Assembly (NCBI GenBank): GCA_014885115.2
Contig: WKLE02001418.1
Location: forward strand, 1-53,235
Source: Asterionellopsis glacialis
Taxonomy: Eukaryota > Bacillariophyta > Plagiogrammaphyceae > Rhaphoneidales > Asterionellopsidaceae
Length of the DNA stretch: 53,235 nt
Direction of reading: 5' to 3'
Shown here: one piece after another, positions 41,444-51,160 of the stretch
How positions within the stretch are numbered: the stretch's first letter is position 1
Layout of the letters: each line of letters starts with the position of its first letter
Notes under the pieces: model-generated
Database searches by the model: none
Told to the model about the DNA's origin: nothing
Seen by the model: the letters and a program-made list of their open reading frames with translations, nothing else
Made by a program: the position numbers and the translations under genes

Positions 41444-42208
41444 TCAATTGCTTTTCGAACTTTCTTTTTTTCTTGGGAGAATCAGTGCAACGATTGCGAT
41501 AAAAAAGAAAACAACTGCGGCTATGTACATTGTATTGTAGCCACTTTCTTCATTTTTCATCATACTGTTAACACTCTTCGCTGCACGGATTTTCACTGGT
41601 TTGGCGACTTCTTCTACTACAGGTTTCTCGATCGGCTGATCATCCACTTCTTTCGCACTTCCAGGCGTTTCGATAGTACATTTGAGGAAATAATCAGATT
41701 TGGGGAAATTATCATCGATGTAGGACCGACCAGAATAAATTTTGCCTTGGACGGGACCTTTGCCCCAAGGTGGCATATCACCATAACTATAAAATTTCCG
41801 AACATTTTCCATACCTTCTACAACTTCACCTATCGGAGTTTCCCACTTTTGTGTTCCCAGGGACGCTGCATCTCCGTAGGAGATGAATAGCTGTGACGTT
41901 CGACTATTGTCACCACCGCCTGCATATGAAATGGTCCCTTCATGGAATTTGATACCAAGTGATGGGTCGTCTGGTATGGGGTTATTTGCAAATTTCTTCA
42001 GTTTTTTATTAGTACTGTAAGTGATTCCAAATTGAACAAGAAATTCAGGAACAACTCGGAAAAAGTGTGTGTTATCATAAAAACCACGCCGGAAGAGTTC
42101 TACGGCACGATCATAACCATTTGGTGACCACTTTCTATGAAGTTGCAAGACAATAGGTCCTGTAGATGTTCCACATCTCACAATTGCAATATCTTCCTCG
42201 TCGGACAT
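41444..42208 (-). CDS. Cyclophilin-type peptidyl-prolyl isomerase, C-terminally membrane-anchored
   Basis: A 254-aa protein. The cyclophilin-like domain spans residues ~5-180: GPIVLQLHRKWSPNGYDRAVELFRRGFYDNTHFFRVVPEFLVQFGI corresponds to the FxxFxxL...YDgtxFHRVIpgFMvQ core (catalytic Arg kept in FFRVVP). GTISYAGGGDNSRTSQLFISYGD matches GxxSMAn...nxSQFFI, with the second half GTQKWETPIGEVVEGMENVRKFYSYGD. The tail after Lys/Glu-rich residues ends YIAAVVFFFIAIVALILPRKKESSKSN, a tail anchor with basic residues after it. The domain faces the cytosol or, if the N-terminus is translocated, a lumen; no signal peptide is evident. The enzyme isomerises Xaa-Pro bonds. Divergent residues leave activity likely but unproven. 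Confidence 0.85.
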   Translation of the reverse strand: MSDEEDIAIVRCGTSTGPIVLQLHRKWSPNGYDRAVELFRRGFYDNTHFFRVVPEFLVQFGITYSTNKKLKKFANNPIPDDPSLGIKFHEGTISYAGGGDNSRTSQLFISYGDAASLGTQKWETPIGEVVEGMENVRKFYSYGDMPPWGKGPVQGKIYSGRSYIDDNFPKSDYFLKCTIETPGSAKEVDDQPIEKPVVEEVAKPVKIRAAKSVNSMMKNEESGYNTMYIAAVVFFFIAIVALILPRKKESSKSN

Positions 42209-42775
42209 GTTGCGGTTATAACTCTGGAATACAAAAGCAACTTCTCTTGAGTGGTGCTCCCTAGTTCAAAACGTTGTTGAGCCAACAATATGCCAAGTCT
42301 GAAGCATCAACTATCAACTACTCCGAAGAGATTGTTGTTTGTCACCTCGACGGGGGCTACCTTTTTCACAGGATGTGCTCGTAACCTGCACCAACTTCAG
42401 ACAGAAAAAAATACCTGGTATGACCTACAGTGACTGGTACGTACCTGGTACCGGAGGATATTCGTAGACTACTCCTACTGGTAGCATCTTCCACTCTGAG
42501 GATCCGTTGAGAAATTCAAAATCCACTCCTCATTCATAATAGTTCTTTCTAAACTAAAGAAGTGTATTGACGTTATTCGTCGTTAAATCATTTTTAATCA
42601 AAATGCCTCAAGCACGGATATCATTCGAATTAGGTAGTTCGTATATGACGTCACTATAGCAAAGTGTGGTAACCTTCGCATTGTCGCCGTAACGACCGTT
42701 CCGTTTTTTCCAGAGCCAAACTCTCAATCGCTTGTACGAAGCGGACCAACTTGGCGTCACAACAAACTTTTCACC
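42209..42775. other. Divergent intergenic region between cyclophilin and V-ATPase e genes
   Basis: Promoter DNA for both neighbours. TACCTGGTA/GTACGTACCTGGTACCGG words lie at 42413-42460. A TGACGTCA palindrome (CRE-like) is seen near 42647-42654, about 125 bp upstream of the V-ATPase ATG. No ORF. Confidence 0.45.
42647..42654. promoter_or_regulatory. CRE-like TGACGTCA palindrome
   Basis: TGACGTCA is the consensus for bZIP/CREB-type factors and lies ~125 bp upstream of the V-ATPase subunit e start codon, in the divergent promoter region. In diatoms TGACGT-type elements are known in CO2-responsive promoters; that link here is inference. Confidence 0.35.
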
Positions 42776-43571
42776 ATGGTCCCAACACCCCTTATCACCG
42801 GTACAATCGTTTACCTTGCAGTTGCCTTTGTGCTTGTTGGAGGTATCTTTGCATCAAATGCAACTGGTTTGCTCAGCAAGGATAATGCTGCGTAAGTTTT
42901 CGGATTGGTAGGAGATCAATTTACGATGGTTCAGCGAGCTCTCCGTAGCACTGCAGTAGACTTATACGGCGGCAGTCTGTGATCTATGATGACCGAGACT
43001 GTTTCAGGTCTTTGGCAGAAGATTACTGAGAATGCGCTGCAGATTTAGATCTCAATATTATTCTGACATGATGCCTTTTGTGCTTTCTATTCTTTTTGAT
43101 CAAACAGGATTGGACACATTGTTGCTACCATAGCGGTTTTTTCAATGTGGCTCTTTTGGTGAGTGTCTCTGTGCGGAACAATGTTCTTTTTTCTTCGAAC
43201 CGGTTGTCATGCGTATAAAAGGCGATCTTACATTGGCGAAAAAGTTGCGGCGTTTGTGAGGTGGGAACGGAGGAAAAATGACAATGAAAATACGGTTGAT
43301 ATATAATAAAAGGAATCTGTACAAGGGATTTTTGCACGGGAGATGATTTTGTTGCTTTACCTCACCACATACTAAGTGCCGAAAGCTAGTTGTATTGACT
43401 ACGATCCTAGATAGCGTTTCTCTTGAATTTGGTTCAATTTTTTAGTTCGCGCAGTTGGTCTAACTAGAGCCTTTTTTTTTAAATATTTCTTCATCTCTGT
43501 CTCCCAGGCTCTGCGCATGGATGCATCAGTGGCACCCACTCATCAAACCTATCTACGAGGATGGCGAATAG
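42776..43571 (+). CDS. VMA9: V-type H+-ATPase subunit e (3 small exons)
   Basis: Exons 42776-42891, 43108-43158 and 43508-43571 (GT-AG introns of 216 and 349 bp; phases fit: GC|G Ala and TG|G Trp split codons). The product is 76 aa, the usual 70-80 aa of this subunit. Two membrane helices: PLITGTIVYLAVAFVLVGGIFA and HIVATIAVFSMWLFWLCAW. The block SMWLFWLCAWMHQWHPLIKP matches the conserved LFWL...LxQLNPLxGP of ATP6V0E/Vma9. Subunit e is a small hydrophobic part of the V0 membrane sector that assembles the proton pump of vacuoles and the silica deposition or secretory compartments. Exons are too short for ORF finding; the assignment rests on the spliced protein. Confidence 0.85.
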
Positions 43572-43733
43572 AGCAATTGCTGAATGAATGGAGCGTAATG
43601 GACGGATGAAACTAGTCATTTTTTTGATAGAAATTTCGATATTTTTAATATTTGGTAGCTGCAACCACTGAACGCAGTAATTAATACGATAATTTTAGTG
43701 TTCAAAATTTATTTTTAGCTATCATTTTTTTTT

Positions 43734-45595
43734 TCAGTTTGCCTCACCGGTATCAGGGGGGGAATAATCAAATCGTGGAAATATCCCTCGTGGTTTAGAA
43801 ATTAGTGTTCCTGGCTTTAATGCAAAGTCATCACTTAAATGTGCAAACGTTCTCTCGTCTGCAGGAACACTGAGCTGATCAAGAATTGCATTAGCACCTT
43901 GTGGAATCACAGGCTGATAAAGGATGCCGACGTATCGAAGTACTTCCATCAATACATATAAGACAGTAGCCATACGATCAGGGCTTGTTTTCCTCAGTAC
44001 CCACGGTTCCATCACATCTATGTACTTGTTTGCATCCCAGACCACACCAATAATAGCTTCGGTGTACTTTTGTATTGCTTGATCAGCAACGTGTGTCGAG
44101 GCAATTTCTCGTAGACCCTTTGCAGATGCTAAAAGAGCCTCGTCTTCCTCGGTGTATGCTCCAGTATTTGCGGGGATAGACTTTCCACAATTCTTAAATG
44201 CCAGTGATAGCGTCCGTTGACATAGATTTCCAAGCTCATTGGCAAGATTTGAATTCACCTTTCGGATCATGGAATCGTGAGAGAAGTCGCCATCACTGCC
44301 AAAGCCAACTTCTGACATGAGGAAGAAGCGGGTTTGATCCACACCGTATGTATCTACCAACTCCAAAGGGTCGATTACATTTCCTACGGATTTAGAAATC
44401 TTTTCACCATCCTTGGTCCACCAACCATGAGCAAATATTCGTTTGGGGAGTGGCAAGCCAGCTGCCATCAGAATCGCTGGCCAGTAAATGGCATGAAAAC
44501 GAAGAATGTCCTTTCCTACAACATGCAAAGATGCAGGCCAGTACTTGCTAAAGTTAGAATCTGGGTCATTATTGGGGTATCCAAGAGCAGACATGTAATT
44601 CGCAAGAGCATCGATCCAAACATACATTACGTGATCATCGTCACCTGGGACAGGCACACCCCATTTGAAGGAAGTTCTGCTAATTGAAAGGTCGCGAAGA
44701 CCCCCCCTTACGAAAGAAAGTACCTATTTGATTGATCCGTAAAATGAACAAAACAGGGGTTATATGGATATATCGTGAAGTTGGGTGAACCACGTTCAAT
44801 CTCTCTTCTCACCTCATTCCGTCTAGACTTTGGGGCAATAAAATCTGGGTTATTTTCATATAGGTCTAGTAGCCTATTCTCGTATTCACTCAATTTAAAA
44901 AAGTAAGAAGGTTCCTTGACGACCCATGTAACATCAGCACCTGTTGGAGCTTTTCCATCCACCAGTTCAGATTCCGTGTAATAACACTCGTCGCGAACTG
45001 AATACCAACCCTCGTAAGCACCCAAGTATATCGCGTCGTTTTCAACTAACTTTTTCCAAAGATACTGAACTGCCGCTTTGTGATCTTTGTCGGTTGTTCG
45101 GATAAATTTATCGTTTGTTACATGCATCAACTCCAAAAGATCACGGAAAGTCGTTGAAACATCATCACAGAATTCTTGTGGCTTGAGACCTTTTTCTTTT
45201 GCAGATTGTTCCACTTTTTGTCCATGTTCATCTGTCCCACTCAAGAAAAACACTTCACGCCCACTTAAACGCATAAATCTAGCAATCACATCACAAGCCG
45301 TTGAAGTATATGCATGTCCAATATGAGGTTTGTCATTTACATAGTAAATCGGAGTGGTGATAAGAAAAGGGCGTGTGCCATCGTCAAACGGAGTTGGTGG
45401 CGTTCCTCTGAAGGAGCTTGCTTTTACAGAAGTTGTGTGCAGTCTTTGGGTATTCAGTTGACAGTGTGCAGTGGTTCTTAAGGCCCCGCTTTTTGCAAAA
45501 TTGAATTCCTGCATAGCTACTATCCTTCTAGCAGTTTTGCAAGCGTGTATTGAACGACATTTCGTCCATCCAACAAAAAAGGAGATGACAGGCAT
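43734..45595 (-). CDS. Methionyl-tRNA synthetase, organellar type (2 exons)
   Basis: Exons 45595-44813 and 44723-43734 with an 89-bp GT-AG intron in phase 0; 590 aa. The join restores the conserved block SRRNE|VLSFVRGGLRDLSISRTSFKWG. The ~65-residue N-terminus is basic and Ser/Thr/Ala-rich, an organelle presequence (mitochondrion, or dual). Class I signatures: PHIGHAYT (HIGH at residues 91-94), SGTDEHGQKVE, VMYVWIDALANYMSALG, and GEKISKSVGN (KISKS at 369-373, replacing KMSKS). The bacterial-type form without a long C-terminal tRNA-binding domain suits organelles. It attaches methionine to initiator and elongator tRNA-Met. Bases 44701-44707 are a C7 run near the splice acceptor and fit the frame as given. 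Confidence 0.9.
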
Positions 45596-46112
45596 TCTAG
45601 TGAGCTATTCTGGGTAGGAACCAACTCGTAAATCCTCAATGACGATGCAGGTAAGCAACGCTGTATTTTAAGATTTGGTCGGCACCGAAACGAATGACAC
45701 TCTTGCTTTTTGTCGTACAGGTGAGGTAGTAAGTTGCGTCAAGCTTTAGAAACACAGCTCAGAAGATTGATGATGGAAGAAAAATATCTCGCCATTTCTA
45801 TCGGTGCCTCACTCTCCCGCCAACAACCGGAAGACCTTTCAATCCTCTGTGTGTGAAAGAAAACACACGGAAAAAAAAATAAAAAATTCGTCCTCGTGCG
45901 TGCGCGCAGACGAGGAAGGGTGCGCCTCCTTGGTATCTGAGACATGCTTCCTTTCCCTGCCACATCCAAAAAAGAAAAAAATTAACAGTGGACAGTACGG
46001 TTGATAATTACCCATACCAAGTGAATAATAAAAATGTTGTAGGAACTATTTATGCAACAGATAAAAAAGCAACCATAATCGATTATTGATTCTCTTAAAA
46101 AAAAACTACGGT
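45596..46112. other. intergenic between MetRS start and pseudouridine synthase stop
   Basis: Upstream DNA of the MetRS gene and 3' UTR of the next minus-strand gene. No gene; the two ORFs at 45739-45969 and 45804-46004 overlap on opposite strands and are featureless. Confidence 0.4.
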
Positions 46113-47733
46113 CTATGAGGCTTTTGCCGCCTCCTCCTTGAGTTTGGCTATAACTTCTTCCCACTTGACTGGTGACGGGGCCTCTGCTTGAATACCATAT
46201 TGTGGAATAGCCAATGATGATGCATGCAGGAAGAAACGTTGCTGTTCACTGTCCACGAGATCTAGTACTGCATCAGGCAAATAACTGGTGTCCTGTTCCC
46301 CGGAATAGATTGGGTCCATCTGAAAAAGCCGTGCAAAAAAATTCTGTAAGAACATTCAAATGGCAGAGAGCATTTTCAGATATAATATAGCACAGTACGT
46401 CCAAACTGAAACTTACCAGTATAGGTGCACCTAAACCCTCCGCACAGTGAACTCGAACCTGATGCTTTCGACCAGTAAAAGTGGCGATTTCAAGAAGTGA
46501 TGCAAGGCTGTTATACCGCTCAATTACTTTGAAAGAAGACTTGGCTGGCCTTCCAGTTACAGGAATCTCCACTAATCCTTCATTTGGGATACTTTTGTCT
46601 GCCGATACAAGGGCACGATAAGATTTTTTCACACGGCGGAGAAAGAATTCTGAAAGAAGTCTGGCGTGCATGTCGTCGGTCTTAGCCAGGACGATGCATC
46701 CAGAGGTTCCTCTATCAATACGATGCACTAGACCCCGTCCTTCATGGTTCAACGTGGAGAGAGGAACTTTCTGATCTAAAAGTGCGTCCTCCAAACTAAT
46801 ATCAATAGCATTCTCTCTAGGAGACTTTCCCTTTTTCTTTTTTATCTTTCCTGCAGTTGTTCTGTGTTTATGGAAACACACCATGCCACTTGGTTTCAAC
46901 AGTACAACAAAGTCCTCTGTTTCCTGTAAAATTTGAAAATCAGACCCATACAATGATTGGAGTTTTTCCTCGACGTCTTTGGCGTTCACCACAACCGTTT
47001 GACGTCGAGAGGCTGCCAAAGATTTTCTCCTTTTCGATCCACCTAATTTCTTACTAAGTTTCATGGCACGTTCCAAAACGTCTTCAGCCATTTCTGATGT
47101 CTGATGTCCCCGACGAAGAGCTGTGTAGGCGAGGGACAGCGTGACCAGATCAGGAAAGATATCTTGTTCTCCCGAAACATCATCAAAAACGGAAAGTAGA
47201 TCCCATGCCAAACCGGCCCCTAAGCTGGGATCTTCAACCAAAATACAAGCACCAATCAAGGAGTTTAGGATACTCACAGCTTGTCCCTTGTTTCCCCCAC
47301 TAGCTCTGATCGTCGCAGAAACCAGATCTTCGGGCACTTCATTTTCAAGTGGTAAATCCCGTGCTAGCTTCAAAATACCGTCAGTCTCACCACTTTGATA
47401 AGCCGCTTCGATTCTGTCGGGAAGATCTTCATCATCTGACACCTGTGATGAAGACTCAGATTCTTGAATGGAAGCCTTCACACCAACTTTTTCGAAACTT
47501 GAAAATCTGCGATATGGTTGAAAGTCCGATCCTGTTCCAGCAATATCATTTTGCTTATGAGTAAAAATAGGACAAAATGCAACAACTGGCCGTGCAAGCA
47601 GAAGAATGCATAGGTATCCACAAGCGCTGTGCAGCTGCTTTTTCCTCCTGGTGTAAGCTTGACTTCCTCTAAAGGCGCCCTGTAATCTATGGTTTGAAAT
47701 CGACCTGAATGCGTAAGTTGATGTTATCATCAT
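46113..47733 (-). CDS. RluA-family pseudouridine synthase, plastid-targeted, with PPR-like N-terminal region (2 exons)
   Basis: Exons 47733-46417 and 46319-46113, intron 97 bp, phase 0 (GAPIL|MDPIYSG); 507 aa. The N-terminus has a hydrophobic stretch HSACGYLCILLLARPVVAFCPIF ending in VVA|FCP, like the ASAF-type cleavage site of diatom plastid presequences. Residues ~110-250 are helical; LVSATIRASGGNKGQAVSILNSLIGAC and PDLVTLSLAYTALRRGHQTSEMAEDVLERAMKLSKK look like PPR repeats. The catalytic domain starts QETEDFVVLLKPSGMVCFHKH, with the catalytic Asp in LVHRIDRGTSGCIVLAKTD (D~335), KKSYRALV, IPVTGRPAKSSFKV and ATFTGRKHQVRVHCAEGLGAPIL. It isomerises uridine to pseudouridine in RNA, probably plastid rRNA, tRNA or mRNA. 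The S4 domain seen in bacterial RluA enzymes is absent. Confidence 0.85.
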
Positions 47734-48491
47734 CTTGTCAGATCCATTTGATGTGTGGTCACCGGAACATCGTCTTGAGCACCTGTGAGTTTCTGGTGAA
47801 GAACAAAACAGCTGAGAGCATCTGGTAGAAATACAGTAACACAGTTTGATGGTTTTAGAGGGATGGAGTAGTCCTACCAGGGACGGACGGACATAAGTTC
47901 CAAGATCCTCTTTTTTTTCATACTGATAATTAAATTTATGATAGGTACATAATATACTGTAAAGCCTTAATCGAAGATACTTTTGTTAATATGAATTTTT
48001 CATCCTATATGTACGACAGAAACTTTTGGATTTTTCAACTTATTGAATTGGCGAATAAAATAAGTTCATATCCGATATTAAATGTACATATGTTTTTATC
48101 AGTGTCTCCTGAACGTCTAGTGTGCATCACTGCACAGTATTAAAGGCTATTCATCGCCAGAAGTACCGTTGAATGGAGTGACGACAGTTAATTTTGTGGA
48201 AATTTAACGGTTCTAAATTTTTGATAACTTGTGCATCGTTGAAAAATTCCAAACTTGTGGTATATTTTTACACACAACATGGTACTGGTAGTCATAGGAC
48301 CGACATACCTGTACCGGTACACAAAGTAACGCAACCATCAAATCAACAGGGAACATTTTTCATAGCATCTCCTAGAGGACTACCACGACAGAGGATAAAA
48401 AAATTGGAAGACTTCATCATCAACACCTTGATAGTGCGGAAGAAACGCCCTCAAATTGTTTTCTGAAATAATCAGCGAGAAATATCCAGCC
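47734..48491. other. Divergent intergenic region
   Basis: Promoter DNA of the pseudouridine synthase gene (-) and the unknown 796-aa gene (+). A few GGTACTGGTA/ACCTGTACCGGTAC words lie at 48280-48320. The open frame from 48456 to 48491 has no ATG before 48492. Confidence 0.4.
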
Positions 48492-51152
48492 ATGTTGAGT
48501 CAATGGTTGGAAGGTCGTAAAATGGAGGCCAGACCAAATCCCCGCACTCTTGCTGCTAGGTCAATGGCAAAGAAACTTGTCCAGTCGCACTTGTACAAGC
48601 ACAAAACAGAGAAGAAATCACGTCAAAGCTGGCACCACCTAATGGCGCGAAAAGCATCTGAACTAAAAAATAAAAATACAAGGGCAAGGACAAATACAAC
48701 ACCTACGATATCATCAGCAACATCTGGGAATTCTATTTCTTCGTCTTCGGACTGTAGCAGTGATTCTGGGTTGACAGATGATGATATGAATACCATCAGC
48801 CTTCCCGAGGTAAAAGGGGGCGCGTGCAGATCGAATTCTTGTTTTTTTGTGCCTGCATATGAGAGTGATGTATATCTCGAATCTGAAGTTGATGAAGTAT
48901 ATTCTGACGAAGATTCCATATCAGACGAAAGTGATGATAGTGATTCCTCCTTTTCCCAGGAAGACCGTAGTTTTTATGAAGATTCAAATGGCTATAGAAA
49001 AGGCAAACATGCTATTGGGTTGCTCAAAAAAGGTTTCTTACTGAAAAAAAAGGCTATTATGCGAACTCGAAAAGAATCTATCCCGCTTGATAGTGGTGAC
49101 GACACGGTAGTTTCAAACCGTTTTGATACTGGCAAGAAAGCGAGTTTCTCCAATGCTCTTACTGGTGCATTCAAGACCATTACCGGCGCAATGTTCAATT
49201 GTAATCTTGCCACCGACTTCAAAGAGGAAACTATCGTTGTTCAGAATGAGAGAGTATTTGATTCTTTTGACAAAGGGTTTTTGCTTAGTTCAAAAGACAG
49301 AAAAGCCTCAACCCATACAAACAAAGTGAAGGTTGTTCCGAATAATTCAACTGTGAACGAAGAAATGGCAAGAGTGAATTTAAGAGGTGATTTGATATCG
49401 ACGGGTGTGGATGAAACAAAAGAAAGTTCTGTATCAACAATGATCGGTACGCTTTGGGAATCAATTCCAGCGTCAACTCAGTTGCAAGAAAGTGACATCA
49501 TAAAGAAATCGCTATCAAGTTCCATTTATGGAACTTTGTTTAAGAAGCATTCTCCGGTCAAGGAATCCACTTATTCTTATGGAAAAGACTACAGGTTTAC
49601 TGTTGATATATCTGGAACAGAGGAGGTGAGTCCAACGCAAACAAAACACTATGGAAGTATATGGACTTTACTCAACCTCACCCAAATTAAATCTTTTTTA
49701 TTTTTAGGTCGTATTTTATGCAAACGGGAAATTCCATAGCTTTGTTGAGGAACAGTTTTCATTTCAGCATGTTCTTTTGTATACTAAATATGAAGGTGCA
49801 TACTTTCGGTTCCTTGTGTATGTATATACTATCTTGGAAAGGATAGGCGTTAATACCAAGTGGTTTATGGATAGGCGGGTTGTCCCTTACAAGACCCGAG
49901 AAATCGCTGGATTTTACGACCTAGCCAGGGATAAAGTACTGATTCACCTGTTGACTAATATCATTTACGCTTATGAAATTGTAAAAGAGCGAATCCAGCA
50001 TCTTCATCTTGCTATGAAAAGAAGGACCCAATGTGAAGAAGTAAGTAAAGTTTCAGCACCGTCTTGCGTTTTGTAATTTAGACCATCTTATCACACTTTT
50101 TTTCTCACACTCCTTTTTTGGAAAACAGTTGACCTTCATATCTCAGGATCAATGGCGGTATTCCCGTATAATTAACACGTTCACTTTGAGCCATCTAGGT
50201 AATAGAGTATTCTGGGGGCTAGTTCTTTTTCAAATAGTTTGTGAAATAGTGCAAACAAAAGAAAGACATGAGAGAGACTTCAAACAGAAGAGACAGATTG
50301 TACCATTTGACGTGAGATCTGAAATAGTCAGACCCGAAGTCATTTCCTGGGCACAAAAGATTATGAATTTAATTATCAATGTAGGGTTGGCTTTCACCAT
50401 GATTGAATTATCACCCAATTGCATCAAACAGTACTCGGCTTGGTGGGGTCGTGAGTCCCTCATTTGGGATGAATACATCTATGATTTTGCTCGGTCTTGG
50501 GCAATGTCATCGCAAGTTAGAAACAAACACATATGCCGGCGCCTTCGTGTCACTTTTTCCAAGAAGGGTTATCAATTGCCGAAGACGCTCAAGATTGACT
50601 GCTTGACAGTTCCGATCGTCTACGACAAAAAGGTGATTAGATTTCTATGTTCCTGTAACACACCAATGGTTCACATCTGCTCACGTGCTAAGTAAATTTT
50701 GATTTTTGTTGTTCTTGTTTTCGTTCGCGTAGAATTTGTGTCCTTCAGCTCCTACAAAGGAAAAACCCTCAACAAAAAGTTCAGGATCTTCCAAGGCCCC
50801 TGTGAAAAGCATTGATCCTATCTTACTGTTCACTAAGGCAGTGTATATGAAGGAATGGGATAAAAGTACTTATATTCGCGAGACGGCTCCCTGCGTAAAG
50901 CGTGTCGAGAAAGACAATTCCTGGCTATCGATCAATCGAGAAGCAAGTTTGTGGGCAAACACTGGACTACCACCAAACCCGCACTCTGGTGAAAGAATTG
51001 GGGGGAGAGTGGTTGACTTTCAGAACATACACAAATCATATAAGGCGAGGTCAGAAGCTTCACTACTATCCAAGACAAAAAAGGGTGTACGTGGGGGTTA
51101 TGTGTTATACTTTTGGGCATCAAAATATGGTAAAAGGACCACCACGCTTTAA
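48492..51152 (+). CDS. Unknown 796-aa protein (4 exons, all phase 0)
   Basis: Exons 48492-49625, 49708-50040, 50129-50632 and 50733-51152; introns of 82, 88 and 100 bp, all GT-AG and phase 0. The N-terminal ~375 residues are Ser/Lys/Asp-rich with acidic and basic patches (VKGGACRSNSCFFVPAYESD; EDSISDESDDSDSSFSQEDR). The more ordered region starts VVFYANGKFHSFVEEQFSFQHVLLY, followed by YKTREIAGFYDLARDKVLIHLLTNIIYAYEIVKERI, QWRYSRIINTFTLSHLGNRVFWGLVLFQIVCEIV and WWGRESLIWDEYIYDFARSWAMSSQVRNK. Hydrophobic stretches (VFWGLVLFQIVCEIV; KIMNLIINVGLAFTMIEL) could be buried helices rather than membrane spans. I recognise no family. Coordinated splicing in one frame across four exons supports a real gene. 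Its stop lies 8 bp from the SNAPC4-like stop. Confidence 0.65.
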
Positions 51153-51160
51153 GTTGCTTT

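Noticed and set aside
44701..44710. C7 run as a suspected sequencing-error frameshift in MetRS
   Set aside because: With the acceptor at 44724/44723 the run is read in frame (RGG), so no error need be assumed.
44708..44812. Read-through end of the MetRS first exon (ERGSPNFTIYPYN...)
   Set aside because: A GTGAGA donor at 44812 and TAG acceptor at 44724 join the conserved SRRNE and VLSFVRGGLRDLSISRT parts in frame, so this is intron.
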